A stretch of 64,000 bases of DNA from Theropithecus gelada (GCF_003255815.1 NC_037683.1:77435440-77499439), one strand, 5' to 3'; shown: positions 34,730 to 47,500, numbered from the stretch's first letter. Notes: a model not told the origin generated them from the sequence alone. A program made the numbers and translations.

Positions 34730-35030
34730 GGCCGGGCACGGTGGCTCACGCCTGTAATCCCAGCACTTTGGGGCGCCGAGGCGGGCGGATCATGAGGTCA
34801 GGAGATCGAGACCATCCTGGCTAACACGGTGAAACCCCATCTCTACTAAAAACATAAAAACAAAATTAGCCGGGCGTGGCGGCGGGCGCCTGTAGTCCCA
34901 GTTACTCGGGAGACTTAGGCAGGAGAATGGCGTGAACCCGGGAGGCGGAGCTTGCAGTGTGCCGAGATCGCGCCACTGCACTCCAGCCTGGGCACAGAGC
35001 GAGACTGTCTCCAAAAAAAAAAGAAAAGAA
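34730..35030 (+). mobile_element. AluY with perfect 20-bp TSD
   Basis: The best-preserved Alu here. Many CpGs are intact ('cggcgggcgcctgtag', 'gatcgcgccactgc'), and the right arm has the AluY version 'gagaatggcgtgaacccggg'. It is flanked by identical 20-mers 'aagaataggggtcttgtgca' (34710-34729 and 35031-35050). It lacks the 'g' and some bases of 'gcgacagagcgagactccgtctc' near the end. One of the youngest insertions in the window. Confidence 0.98.
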
Positions 35031-35344
35031 AAGAATAGGGGTCTTGTGCACTCCCTACCCAGTGCTCTTTCATTTCTCTGCCTCATGATGCTCTACTGCC
35101 TTCTGGCTGAGAAAGCTCTATAGTAAGGGCTTTCCAGGATGACTTAGTTATTTTCTTTGGAGATACTGAGAACATTAAAATAAGTCCTTTTGAAAACGTA
35201 AGGATAAAAACACCACTTAAAAGCTGATATAAGTGATTTTAGGGTTATTCATTATTTGAGAATAGTCATACCATGTGATACGTTCATTGACATGAATAAG
35301 CAAGAATTGACTGGTTAACTTGGGTTACCTAAGAGGAAACAGCA

Positions 35345-35610
35345 TACAGTAGAAAGTCCAGGGGCTTTGGAATTACACTTGGTTGCAAATTCTGGATTTG
35401 ACATGTTCTTTCTTATAGGTTTGGCCAAGCTACGCAAACCCCTCTGAACTTAACTTTCCTTACTATAAAATTGAAAAAATTTTCCTTACTATAAAATTTA
35501 ACTAGTTGTATTAAATGAAGATTAAATGAATTGATAAATGTTTGAGTACCTAGCCTAAAACCTGGCCCATATTTGGCATATAATAAATGTCTCTTCTTTT
35601 TTTTCCATTC
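35345..35610 (+). mobile_element. MIR with an internal tandem duplication
   Basis: MIR wording from 'gaaagtccaggggctttgg' to 'ggcatataataaatgtctc'. The segment 'tttccttactataaaatt' occurs twice (about 35454-35471 and 35481-35498), lengthening the copy. Confidence 0.7.
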
Positions 35611-35634
35611 TAGAATTTGCTACTTCTTCAAATG

Positions 35635-36345
35635 TATTCTCTCAATAAATATGTATAGTACTTGTGTTAGGTGTGGCTAAGGAGGTAAATGATAGAGTAT
35701 CTGCTCTCATAGAGAACATTTTTTTTTTTTTTTGAGATGGAGTCTCTCTCTGTTGCCCAGGCCGGAGTGCAGTGGTGCGATCTTGGCTCACTGCAACCTC
35801 CGCATTCCGGGTTCAAACAACAGAGAACAGTTTTAAACAGGGAAGATAAGCATCAAATAAGCAATTACGATGGAATGTTATCAGTGGTTAGCTAAGGAAA
35901 TTCAGGAGGCCCAGGGGGATCAAGCAGGAAGACCTAGTTTAGGGGATCAAGGAAGGCCTCTGGAAGGTCATGGTGTTTTAGTTGAATACTAAAGGATATA
36001 TAAGACTTAGCCAAATTAGATGGGGTGAAAGTGGGGAAGGGAAGTCACAATTATCCCGAACAGAGGCAGCAATCAAGTGTGAAAATGCTGAAGGGAGAGA
36101 GTTCAACAAATGTAAAGCGAGAAGGAGAGTGGTGACTGATGAAGCTGGAGAGTGGGCAGGGGATATACCGTTGGCCACTTACAAGCCATGATAATGATTT
36201 TGGAAGTTGATTTCAAGGGCAATGGAGGATCATTGGAGAGTTTTGACTAATATGATTTTTGTCATTGAAATGAGAAGGGTTTTAATATTAGCTCTCTGGA
36301 AAGGTGTAGATAAAAGCTACTATTCAAACAGGCTGATAGGATTGC
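35635..36345 (-). mobile_element. L2 fragment, interrupted by a short Alu
   Basis: The antisense L2 3' end begins 'ctcaataaatatgtatagtac' and continues through 'gcatcaaataagcaattacg', 'gatcaaggaaggcctctgg' and 'gatcattggagagttttgac'. The Alu at 35719-35821 is inserted in it. Confidence 0.65.
35719..35821 (-). mobile_element. Severely 5'-truncated Alu
   Basis: Only about 85 bases of the Alu 3' arm plus the tail remain, from 'gagatggagtctctctctgt' to 'ttccgggttcaaac'. Flanks 'agagaaca' (35711-35718 and 35822-35829) are a short TSD, so the truncation happened at insertion. Confidence 0.9.
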
Positions 36346-37318
36346 TTTAGGAAGTATCCTCATCCTTAATTCATGGAATTCAGGGATGGATGTCTTTCTG
36401 CTGGAAAGTGGCAGAAATTTAGCCATTGTGCTCGACCACAAGAGGGAGCTAGTGGTCTTCCACGAGTCTGTAATTTTCTTCTGGCCCATTGTTTCCTGAC
36501 AACATGGTGGCACTGGCAGTTGGCTCAAATGTTTGGCCATTTTCCAGTGACAAGACCGTTATGGCAGTTGGTGGTTGGTAAATTCAGTCCCTGCTCTCTG
36601 TGCCCAACCATATGTGCAGACCTTACTGGCACTCCTAGGCCTGGAGCCTCCAGCCAGCTCAGAACAAAGACAGTCTGAAAAGGCCTCTCCTCGTCGCCAT
36701 CGCAATCACTTGAGCATTTATGCTCAAAACAGCTCTCTTACAGGAAAACGTTTGTGTTCCTCCAGAATGTGAAGGAAGGTTCATGGTTTTTAAAATTCAT
36801 GAATTGCGTGGAATGGAACGTTCCTTCTCTGAGTACAGGAAAGAAACAGAGAGGCAGTGTCTTTATGACACCCAAGCTGTGGGTCATCTCAGGCGGGAAA
36901 AATCTAGTCAAGCCAATTATTTGGCATGGTGTGTGCCTCTTTTCCTCCCATCCCAGGAAAAGGTTGTTAGGTTTTTTTTTTTTTTTTCACGTTTTAAGTC
37001 GTTGCCTTGGATTCACTTGAAAGTACTCAGGCTTAGGCAATTAGCTAAAGAAATCTACTCTTGTCTATTTAAAATTATTTGAAGACAATGATTCTGGCTG
37101 GGTATATGATCAAAGAAAAATCTAACTAAAAGATTCAGGTGAACTGCTTTGCTTTGGTTGGTTTAAATACAGCCATGAGGATAGGATAGACCAAATTAAG
37201 GATGGTTAAAGCTAACTCCACATTTCCCTTTATATCCTCTGTCTTATCTCATTGGGCCCATTTCTTCCTGTCTTCTGGGTGCCCCATACCCTTATGCTCA
37301 AAAATCAGTCCTCAGTTC
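36346..37318. other. Mainly unassigned region
   Basis: No named repeat. Overlapping plus frames at 36373-37082 have no shared family features and lack a convincing exon structure. Confidence 0.4.
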
Positions 37319-37330
37319 CCCACCGAAGCA

Positions 37331-37625
37331 TTTTTTTTTTTTTAAGACGGAGTCTCGCTCTGTCACACAGGCTGAAGTGCAGTGGCGCATCTCTGCTCAC
37401 TGCAAGCTCTGCCTCCTGGGTTCATGCCATTCTCCTGCCTCAGCCTCCCACATAGCTGGGACTACAGGCACCCACCACCATGCCCAGCTAATTTTTTGTA
37501 TTTTTTTAGTAGTGACAGGGTTTCACTGTGTTAGCCAGGATGGTCTCAATCTCCTGACCTCCTGATCCGCCTGCCTCGGCCTCCCAAAGAGCTGGGATTA
37601 CAGGTGTGAGCCACCGTGACCGGCC
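37331..37625 (-). mobile_element. AluY-like element with TSD
   Basis: Antisense, with the AluY version 'ttcatgccattctcctgcct'. TSD 'caccgaagcatttt' at 37321-37334 and 37626-37639; the T run overlaps the left copy. Confidence 0.95.
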
Positions 37626-38099
37626 CACCGAAGCATTTTCAATAGCCTTTCCTTCCCTGCTAGCTCTCCCTCCTACACTTTTCAATAACACCTTAGAATG
37701 TGAGTTTGAAACAAAGAATTTGGTTAAACAGATTTTAACAGACTCTAGAGTGTGAATATAGGAACACTCATCACACTCTCGTAGCTCCTTGACCCTTTGG
37801 GGTGGAGGGGTGTTGTATTTTAAAAGAAGATATTGATACCTCAAATGAATACTTGGTGGTGACATTTTAGATTTGAAGCATAACGTGATTTTTCCACTAT
37901 ATTATGTAAAAGAAAAACTTTGGCAGTCAGTGGAGTAGGGTCAGTTGGAGCAGAGCTTTGCAGCACTGCAAGCAAGTAGTCATCCAGTTTTTCAGATGAC
38001 GTTTTTGGAGTCTCAACTTTTGTCCATCCAAGTGAGCAAGTCAGGGTGATAAGATGCAATGCAAGGTTTTTATTATGTTTGATTTCATCTTTCTTTCTT

Positions 38100-38390
38100 T
38101 GTTGTTGTTGTTTTGAGATGGAGTCTCACTCCGTCTCCCAGGCTGGAGTGCAGTGGTGCGATCTTGGCTCACTGCAACCTCCACCTCCCAGGTTCAAGCG
38201 ATTCTCCTGCCTTGGCATCCCGAGTAACTGGGACTGTCAGCACCTGCCACCATGCCAGGCTAATTTTTTATACTTTTAGTAGAGTCAGGGTTTTACCATA
38301 ATGGCCAGGCTAGTCTCAAACTCCTGATCTTGTGATCTACCTGCCTCCACCTCCCAAAGTGATTACAGGCATTAGCCACTGCACCCGGCC
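38100..38390 (-). mobile_element. AluS-like element
   Basis: Antisense, TTG-repeat tail, 'gttcaagcgattctcctgcc'. A few bases are missing near 38355-38365. Confidence 0.95.
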
Positions 38391-38715
38391 TTATTTGATC
38401 TTTCTAATTTTCATATGACCTTTCTCGTATCTTACACCATGCATGTGATCTTTTACATAATCCATCTCTATTCCAACTACCTTTCTCCACCCACACATAA
38501 CACTTTGCAGTATGTGGAAACTGGAAGTACTGCTTGCTGATAATATCTGATGACCTACACCAGGCACAGGATCCTCTGAACAAAGATATTTCTCTCTTAT
38601 AAAGAAATTGTCTTGAAAGAGCATGGACTTTTTTCATAAGTTAAAAATATCCAATTTCTTTTCACTCCAAAATAAAAATCACTGTATAGTTTTCTTATTT
38701 TAAAAGCAATAAATG

Positions 38716-38883
38716 CCAGGTGCAGTAGCACACACCTGTAGTTCTGGCTACTTGGGAGGCTGAGGCAAAAGGATTGCTTGAGCCCAGGAGTTGAAGGCTG
38801 CAGTGTGCTATGATTGTCCCTGTGAATAGCCACTGTGCTTCAGCCTGGGCAATAGGGCAACATAGCGAGACTCTGTCTTAAAA
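38716..38883 (+). mobile_element. Free Alu right-arm monomer with TSD
   Basis: A single old-type Alu arm with a small insertion near 38822-38830. TSD 'aaaagcaataaatg' (38702-38715) and 'aaaagcaatacatg' (38884-38897), one mismatch. Confidence 0.88.
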
Positions 38884-38897
38884 AAAAGCAATACATG

Positions 38898-39240
38898 ATG
38901 ACAACATGAATACATAATATATATATAAAGTGTAATAAAAATATAAAGAAAATGAAAAGATAAGCATGATCCCATCTTTAGAAAATAATCACTGTTAAAG
39001 TATTAACATTTTGGAACATAATGTTTGAGATATTTTTCTATGCCTACATAGATATTTTGAGCCTCAGCAATATTGCATTATGGATATTGTTTTGTAACTT
39101 GACTTTATTCACTACTTACATATTGTGAGCATCATTTATACCATGATTTTAATTGGTAGCATACGATTCCTTTAACTGAAAATATTATCATTTATTTAGG
39201 CAATTTAACCAATTTCCTATTAATGAAACTGTTCAAACTT
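38898..39240 (-). mobile_element. Old L1 3' UTR remnant
   Basis: 'ataatcactgttaaagtatt', 'gatatttttctatgcctaca' and 'ttgttttgtaacttgacttt' follow the antisense 3' UTR of old L1s. The right-arm Alu at 38716 is inserted at its start. Confidence 0.55.
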
Positions 39241-40225
39241 AAAAATGGCCAAATATTGTACCCTAAGACTTATCCTTACCCAAGGTGTGCTACACACTGT
39301 TTCTGAAGAAGGAATTTTTTAATATAAACTAAGAATATCCAGTTTTTCAGAATTAATTTCAAAGAGACGACCAAAGGTCTACAGAGATTTCAGGAGGGAT
39401 TAGTTGTTCTGTTTGTTAATAGTTCTTCAGTAGACTCAGGGATATATCTGAAGATCAAATGAAAATTATTAAGTATTTCCACTTTTAGAATGAGACCCTT
39501 GGATATTTTATTCAGCTAAAGGACAGACTTTGTGACTTGACCACACATTTTGCATCAATGGTATATGCTTTTAATATTTATTAGATAAGTCTCTATAGGG
39601 ATTATATGCTACCTGCTGTTGAACCAAGGCTACCAAAGGGAAATTTAAGCCAAAGATTGTGAACTCTTGAAACCTCTTTTGTAATATTGGACTACATATA
39701 GTCCTGCCCTGCTTCCTCATAACTGGAAACACTCTTGGAGCCTAGCGTTAATTGTTCCAAGAGGTTGTAACCCAGCTCATTAACCTCAACAACCATCCAG
39801 CTCTTGTGTGATTATTTAGCTGGTACTAAGGGTTGATCAATGATCGTTGCATATTTGTATGCATGTATTTTCGGAGAAGACGAATGAAATGAAATTTCTA
39901 TGGGTAGAGCAAAGACGTGAATGGAAAACCAGTGTACTTAGAAATGTTGCTGAGTGCATATCTGTTGAAAATTGATAGAGGTGGGGAGAATCTAGTTCTG
40001 GATGCTAACTACTCAGATTCTAGGAAACATCTCTTGGACAGGACTCTTGCTGCTGCAATATGTATTGCAGAATTTCTACACTGAAATTTGTGTTTAATTT
40101 ATAAGTATCTTAAATATGTTTGAAGTTTAATTGCTTTTTTAATAAAAGCAAGTTAATTTTAATCACTTATCCTAATGATTCCCAGTTTTTTGGTGTTAAC
40201 CAAGTTATTGAAAACCTTCTTTGCT
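39241..40225. other. Repeat-poor single-copy region
   Basis: No repeat or exon recognised. AT-rich. Confidence 0.45.
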
Positions 40226-40229
40226 TCTT

Positions 40230-40502
40230 CTGGGTCTCATTCTGTCACCCAGGAGTGCAGTGGTGCCATCTCGGCTCACTGCAACCTCTGCCTCCCAGGT
40301 TCAAGCAATTCTACTACCTCAGCCTCCCAAGTAGCTGGGACTACAGGCATGTGCCACCACACTGACTAATTTTTGTATTTTTAGTAGAAATGGGGTTTCA
40401 CCATGTTGGCCAGGCTGGTCTTGAACTCCTGACCTCAAGTGATCCACCCATCTGGGCCTCCCAAAGTGCTGAGATTACATGTGTGAGCCACTGCAACCAG
40501 CC
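40230..40502 (-). mobile_element. AluS-like element, no clear tail
   Basis: Antisense Alu starting abruptly at 'tgggtctcattctgtcaccc', without a T run. A few bases of the second arm are lost ('cacccaggagtgcag'). Confidence 0.93.
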
Positions 40503-42904
40503 ACCTTATTCTTAATTATTGATTTTTGATCACTTCTATTTTTGGTGGTTTCCTAAGTCAAAGCTGTCTCTTGGGCCTAATGGAACTGATCTCCAATTCA
40601 CAGAGTAAATAATGGACCAGTGTTCTCTTCTCTCCTCTCTTATCCTTTCCTGTCTTTTTTTTCTGCCTCTATCTTCTCTTTGATTGCCAGCATTTCTCCT
40701 TTGCTACCTTCTTCATCTCTCTCCTTCCTCCCTCTAACTCCTCAAATTCTACCTCATTCTGATCCAGGCTCCTTAAAATTCGGCATTTTGGATGCCTCTC
40801 CATTGTTCTCCAACATGATAGCGGGGTTTTCTGGCAAGCTCTCTAGGTCCTGCAGAGTTTGCTCTATTTGCGGAATGAAGTGATGCAGCAAAAGCTGGGC
40901 CCCTAGTTCCTTTGTGCTTTTCCATGCATCCTCCTCTTTGATGGGGCATTACCTGAGGGTGCAAAAATGTTTTTGACCACAAGAATAATATCCAGGCATT
41001 GACGCATAAGGTAAGATCCCTTTCCCACTGAAGTCCTTGAAGGCAGCAAACACATGACCATGAGCAACTTTGAGGGAAATTCATCATAAAATGCCTGTTT
41101 TTGAGTGCTGTTTGATAAATAAGCCGTTGCTATAGGAGTTTAATAAAACTGGCCCCATGCCAAGATGGAAAGCGTGTGGTCATCAACTACAAAGGGAGCT
41201 TCAGCTGAGATGGCTCATTTTGGGATGAAAATTGTCTTCCTGTTTTCTTACTACATCAATGATACAGCAATTTCTTTTATAATTTCCAGTTGTGCACAAG
41301 CCAGTCAGCAAAAAGAATGAGAGTTTCCTTCCTAGCTGAGAGAATATTCTTTTAAAAGAAAGGAAGTAGGTAAAAAGAAAGAAGGAAAGAAAGAATTAAG
41401 GAAAAAAATCCATAGCAACAAATGCATTTAAAAAATCTCCCCGCTTTCCACTGGTTTCAGGGAAGAGACATACAACGGCCAGTCCTGGGTTTTGTCTTGA
41501 CAGTTGCCTCCCCAGGAATGTGTGGCTCTTGAGGGGAACTGGTGAGCACCCTTTAGTGATCCAATATTTTGTAAATAGATTTATCCCCCCTTGCTCACCA
41601 TTTATTGTTTGCTAACCTAGGGAAAGGATATCGGTTGATTGTTGGAATTTCACTTAGCTTTTTCTCATTAAACTGCTTGCACATTGCATTTCTTTTGGAC
41701 GAGGAGAAGAGAGATAACATTCCAAACTTGCAAAAACAACATACAAACTTCAAAGATTACAAGGTCCTTCCCTTTACCATTGGGGAAAGAGCTTCAAATT
41801 AGGCTGTAGATTTTCTACTGATCTGCAACCAAATTTAGGGTTTTAAGATGTAATAAAATCATCGTGTTACAAAAATGTCAGGAAACATGGTTAGGAGCCC
41901 TCACTGACTTTTAATGCTGAATCTTCCCATTATGTTTGCAAGATCAGAGCAAGGTCAAATCACAACTGCTTATGGACTGGCTAGGGTAGAAATGTGGGGA
42001 CCTGAAAGCTTGGGCTTCTACTTAGATTGTGTTCCAGGATTGATCTTGGTATCTCAGGTGAGTGACAGACAGAAGTGGTTCATACACCACAGCCTTGTAA
42101 ATCTAAATCTCCTTGCATGCAGAGCATTACCGATTAGAGAATGGAAGGGAAAGGGACCAACACTATTGTATTTATACGAACTGTTGTCTTAGATTGGGTT
42201 CCACAGGAAAGGGAACAGCATCTTTAGAGGAGTAAGAGAAGCAAGACTGGTCAGAAGGAGAAGGAGAAGTTTAATGCGATTGCAAGAGAGATTTCAGCTA
42301 ATCTCACAGGGACCTTTGGAGCTGAGATGACCCCTCAGAGGAGTCCCTTCTTGAGACAAGGAGGTCAGTCTTTGGTACTGCCTTACATCCACCAGTCATT
42401 ACATTAAGGCCGCCTAGAGGAAAAAGTGAAACTGCTCCTTTCTACAGAGGACAATTTCCAAAGAGGTTCAGCTGGCAGCTGGCAGCAGCAACACTCCCAG
42501 GAATGAGTGCATCGGCCCTAACGTAGGGACCAAAGGTGTTCCACAGCATCCAATAACAAGTGTTGAGTTTCATGTGTACTCTTGATTGATGCTTAAGTGG
42601 GGCCTGTTTCAGAAAGAAAATGTCAAGGCTAGAATAAAGGCACTGGGACAATGGGAGAATGAGGTCAAGGCTATTTGGAGGCTGGCTATTGTGGAAATAA
42701 TGCCATCAGATGTTCCTCTGTTTCCTTTTGTCATGTGCCTCCCTGAGCAGCCAGCTCCTCCACCTCAGTGGCATCATTCCCAAATACACATGGCTAGGAA
42801 ATGCCTACTCCCAAGTGAACACCTCCTTCAGCAGCACCCTTCAAGGTGTCTGTGCCTCAACACACTCAACACAACTCTTTCTGTGTCAGGAAAAGGCAAC
42901 CTAA
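40503..42904. other. Mainly single-copy region
   Basis: 2.4 kb in which I recognise no repeat and no gene. Pyrimidine-rich patch 40620-40740. The 104-aa minus frame (40773-41087) and the 92-aa plus frame (41914-42192) lack family features. Confidence 0.45.
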
Positions 42905-43140
42905 CACAATTTTAAGAACATAAGCTTTGGAATAAAAAAACATTGATTCAAACGTCAACCCTGAAACTTATTAACGATGGCCATGAGCAAAGGACTGGAC
43001 ATCTCTCATCCTCAATTTTTTCTTTTATAAAATGGGTCCAATAATATCGACCTCATGGAGTTAAGGTGAGGAATAAATGAGATAATCCTTGGAAAAGGCT
43101 AAAGTGGTGAAGTAAATGCAAAGAGCTTAATGTATGTTAG
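42905..43140 (+). mobile_element. MIR
   Basis: MIR order from 'agaacataagctttggaat' through 'cttttataaaatgggtcc' and 'ggaataaatgagataatcc' to 'aaagagcttaatgtatgtt'. Confidence 0.75.
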
Positions 43141-45000
43141 CAGTTTTTGAAATGACAGCAAATTAATATTACTAGTAATATTTGTATTAGCATTACTGGC
43201 CATGAGTCACATCTGTCTGAGCTGGTGGGGATGATTTTCCGGGTGCAGAAAGCAGGTGGACTTTGGCTGGGAGCGCTGCAATCTCTGAGATGGATCACGT
43301 TTTTCTCATAACGACCAAACGTAGTCTGTTGCATGCTCTTTTGTTGCTGCTTCTCTTCACATGTGGAAAACATGCTGAGACACAGAGCACTTTGATGTTA
43401 AACTGACTAAAAACCACAGGTGGGTCAGGCAGTTAGGTGATGATTCCAGTCCTTCTCAGCCTGCTGCCTCACTGGAACAAATAGCACGGTTTGCATAAAA
43501 CCTGTGCCCTCATTTGAGTAAAAACAGCTGAGGGAAATGATGACTTCATTAGGAGATGGGGAGTACCTTAGGTGGGCTTCAACCTGTGTAATTTTTTTTT
43601 TTGCAGATCCTGACATTCCAGTAAAATGCTTAAAATATATGTATATATAAACACACATAAATATATAAAGAAAATAAATTTATATGTTATATACTTAACA
43701 TTCATCTCAGCACAGAACAAAGGAAGAATACATATATTGGTGCCCACTTTTATTTAACATCAAGATTAATTATTTTTCAAGGTAAATATTAACTAAAGTG
43801 GAGACCAGGGCAGTGTGTACCTCTCAGTTCAATAATTCTTGATGTTAACTTCAGCAGAAATCAATGTCTGTTTATTTACTCCCAAGAGCCAATGCAGGCA
43901 ATGTTACCATTTTAAATATATTTTAGTTCTAAAATTAAATTAAAATCCAGGTCTTGGTTCTCACGGGTACTATATGCTCCCAAGTTCTTTCTACAAAATA
44001 TTAAATAAAACATTTACTGGGTCTGTTGCCCCTGTCCACAGTCAGAAGCTATTATTCCTCTGCAGATGAGAGGGAATCACTTAAAGGTGGTAGGAGGTGG
44101 GCTAGTAGCTCACAAAGGGGTCAGCTGAAAGATTGTTGGACTTAGTCTCATTATAGTAGAAATAGCATTCAGAAGGCTGTCCTGCTCTTTTCTCTGAAGG
44201 AAGGTAAGCAGCTATTTCTAAGGCCAGTGGTTCCAAAAGTAGTTTGGGTGAATCCACTAGGTGAAGGCAGGTACAGTAAAGAGAAAAGATCTAATAAGTC
44301 ATATGCCAGTTCCAGCCACTCAAGCAATGGAGCCAGGAAGCAGGAGGTGCTCAGGGAGATTCACACATGCACATCTCGGTGTATGCACAGCGGTGGGCAT
44401 TCCTGGGCCTTTCGGGTTTGGGACATGCTGGAACAACTGCAGCAATTGACTTAACTGGAAGAAACCACTTTCAACCCCAGTAGAGTAGTAAACCTGGATG
44501 ACCAACAAGCCAGAATGAGGTACTTGAAACCTCCCTTTCAGGAATCTTTGCAAGCTTCTGCCTCTACAAGCCACCATGGTCCTACCAGTTGGGAATGTTG
44601 AGGATGGGACTAGTGAGGAATGTTAAGGGATTAGGAACCTAGCCATGTCTTGAACTGCAGCCAGCCTGAAAGTCTTGGAGTGGAAGAGTGGAGGCAGCAG
44701 CAGTGGTAGCCCACACTGAGTTCTATAAGATGACTCTGGTCATTAGTAAGATTTTATATCTTACAGGGATATTTTACACGCCTCATCTGCTTACCATATA
44801 GGTTATCTGTTGAATGCCAGTCAGACTGTAACCTGGACACATATCATGTACACACAAACACATATGTGCACACGTACACACGTGTGTGCCCATTCCTCTG
44901 GAGCACTTGTAGAAAGACTACTGCACAAGGCATGCCAAGGCCATGTGAATGTGGTGCACAGACTGTAAAATTCCCATCTAAATAGGGAGATGGTAAGAAT
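43141..45000. other. Mainly single-copy region
   Basis: No named repeat and no convincing exon. 43635-43690 is a TATA/CACA-rich patch. Confidence 0.45.
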
Positions 45001-45004
45001 TACG

Positions 45005-45110
45005 AAGTCCAGGGTTTTCTTTTCTTGGGCACTGGTGTATCCCCAGCAATAAGAAACGTGCTGGAACATAGCAGGTGCACAAAAATGTTTGTTTAATTCA
45101 CCACTCGTAA
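45005..45110 (+). mobile_element. L2 3'-end fragment
   Basis: 'gtgtatccccagcaataag' then 'ctggaacatagcaggtgcac' then 'aaatgtttgtttaattca' match the L2 3' end. Confidence 0.6.
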
Positions 45111-45239
45111 CATCAACACCAATTATACTACCAGCAAAAACTATACCAACAAATGAGAAAATTTCACTGGACAATGAACATTTCAATTCCCGGTACATTG
45201 CTTGGTACCTGATAATTATTGAATAAATTTATCAACTTT

Positions 45240-45289
45240 GTGTTAGTCTAGTTTTTTTTTTTTTAATTACAAAAGTGATAATAGGCCAT

Positions 45290-45327
<38 letters not shown>

Positions 45328-46000
45328 ATGAAACGAGTATACAACAAAAAGTAGAATTCCTTGTTACTCTGGCTACCAGTCTCACTTTCTAGCAGCAACT
45401 AGTATTTACAGTTTATGCAGGCTTCTGGAAATTTTCTTTGCATATGTACACACATACACATATATACATATGGATATGTACACACATGCACATATATATA
45501 TACACACAAACACACAAATGGGAACATACTGTACACACTATTCTGCCCTTGTCCTCGCTTTTCTCATTTTGGGCATCTGTTCTTATCAGATCATATAGAC
45601 CTATCTTATTTTTTAAAAAACAAAGGCATAATATCCACAGTATCCTATAATGTAGAAGTAATATAACTTATTTAATCATCCTCCAATGGTGGAAATTTGC
45701 ATTGCTTGTTTGCCATTTCAAACAATTTAACAGCAAACATCTTTGTCCTGCTTCAGAGGCACCATTGACACAGACTCACTGGGAATGGTGCCTCCTGACA
45801 CTACGCAATGTGGTGGCCCTGATCCCTGTATTCAGTTCTTTGACCATGTCCAGGTATTTCTGTAGGATAAATTCCTAGATTTCTGTAGGATAAATTCCTA
45901 GAAGGCCACTAGTTGGATCAAAGGCTATGCTCAATGTAAATTTTGATACCTAATCCCCAAAAAGTTGAAAGTTCAATGATATTCACATGAGTCAATGAGT
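45240..46000 (-). mobile_element. Old L1 3' UTR / ORF2-end remnant with microsatellites
   Basis: Antisense wording from 'aattacaaaagtgataatag' through 'aatgggaacatactgtacac' to 'gttggatcaaaggctatgct'. It contains a 31-base A run (45293-45323), TA/CA alternations (45440-45520) and a perfect 22-bp tandem duplication (45858-45901, unit 'tttctgtaggataaattcctag'). Confidence 0.55.
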
Positions 46001-46005
46001 CATTT

Positions 46006-46054
46006 GAGGAGTTTTCTAGAGAAATAGAACCAATGGAAGACACCTACACATGCA

Positions 46055-46096
<42 letters not shown>

Positions 46097-46503
46097 AATT
46101 AGTTCACATGATTCTGGAGACTGAGAAGTCCCAAGATCTGCAGTCAGCAAGCTGGAAACCCAGGAGAGTTTATGGGATAAAGTCTGAGTCTGGAGGCCTG
46201 AGAAGCAAGAGAGCCATAGTGTAAAATCCAGTCCAAACTGACAGTAGGAGAAGACTGATTTCCCAGCTTGAAAATAGTCAGAGAGGGAATTCTTCCTTAC
46301 TCAGGCAGTAGTTCTATTAAAGCTTCCAAGGGATTGGATGAGGCCCACCCACACTTGGGAGGAGCAATCTGCTTTACTCAATCTACTGATTCAAATGTTA
46401 ATTTCATCCAGAAACACCCTCACAGACACAACCAGAATAAGGTTTAACCAAATATCTAGGCACCTTGTGACCCAGTCAAGTTGACACAAAATTAACGACC
46501 ACA
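46006..46503 (+). mobile_element. Solo LTR-like element related to the copy at 25.8 kb, with CA expansion
   Basis: It shares the start ('ttttctagagaaatagaacc'), middle ('ggatgaggcccacccacac') and end ('gtcaagttgacacaaaatta') with the copy at 25807-26366. A (CA) run of about 16 units (46062-46094) is inside it, where this family usually has a TG/TA microsatellite. No matching 5-mer flanks were found. Confidence 0.6.
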
Positions 46504-47500
46504 GGGTTATTCCCCAAAGATTTTAAATAAGAACAAATTCCACTCATTTTTAAATGCAACTTGAAACTAAAATAGAACTTTTGTTTCAGTTCTGTTTGCA
46601 TAAGTAAACTCACTAATATTCAATGATTTGTACAAGCTAGATTTCGTTTCAGATTTCTAGTCTTTGGAAATAATAAGATTTAGTACCAGTCAATATATTC
46701 CACCTTTTGAAACACTTATTAAATATTATGAAAATGCCAGTTCCAGCTCCTGGTATAATGCTCTTCCTTGAAAGTCCAGTTGAACCTTTTTGCATGTGTA
46801 ATCTTGCAAACATTGGTGGGCATTTTACATCCAAAAGACTTTGTAATCAAACCTTCAGAGATTTTCTTACTGATGTTTTTCAGCTTTTGGTTCATCAGCA
46901 AATTCCAAATTCATTCTTGATGATCTTTGTTGCTCTAATAGTCATGCAATTTCATTTATAAATGAAACAAGTGGTCTTTGATCACATACTCTTTGTAAAA
47001 TCTGATGCACTCTGTTGAATCTGCTGTGTTCCCTTTGTATTTTAAAAGCAATAGCTGCAATAGAGACAGCTTGACCTTACCGTGAGAAATAGCATTTTAT
47101 CATGAAACTTGGCAGAGCCTTCAATTTCCTCCCATCTAATATCTGTCAGTCATTCCCATTGTCCAGGAAACATTTTCTCTGCTCTCCATGTGAAAGTTGT
47201 TATCTCTGGTGGCAGATACAACTTTTCTGAAGCCAGATCATTCTCATCCCATGGCTCAATCATATTGCTTTGTCGGATCCCTGTGGAAAACCAATCATGC
47301 TCTTTAAAGTGTAGCTGGAGAGTTAGTGATACAAAAGAAAGACACTGGATCACTTGCACATACCAGTCCCCAGTCCCCCTAAATTGTGTGCCAGTCTCTC
47401 CGGCTCTGTTGCTGAACTCAGTGTGAATACAATAGCGACTGAAATGAAAGAAAGAGGTCCTGTTTACCAAATCATATTGTTGAGCTAGAAGGAACTTTGT
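46504..47500. other. Unresolved block with long overlapping frames on both strands
   Basis: The plus strand has frames of 84 and 105 codons (46707-46961, 47109-47426). The minus strand has frames of 60-106 codons over the same bases. I recognise no family. It could be the inside of a DNA transposon or retroelement, or the remains of a processed gene copy. Confidence 0.35.
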
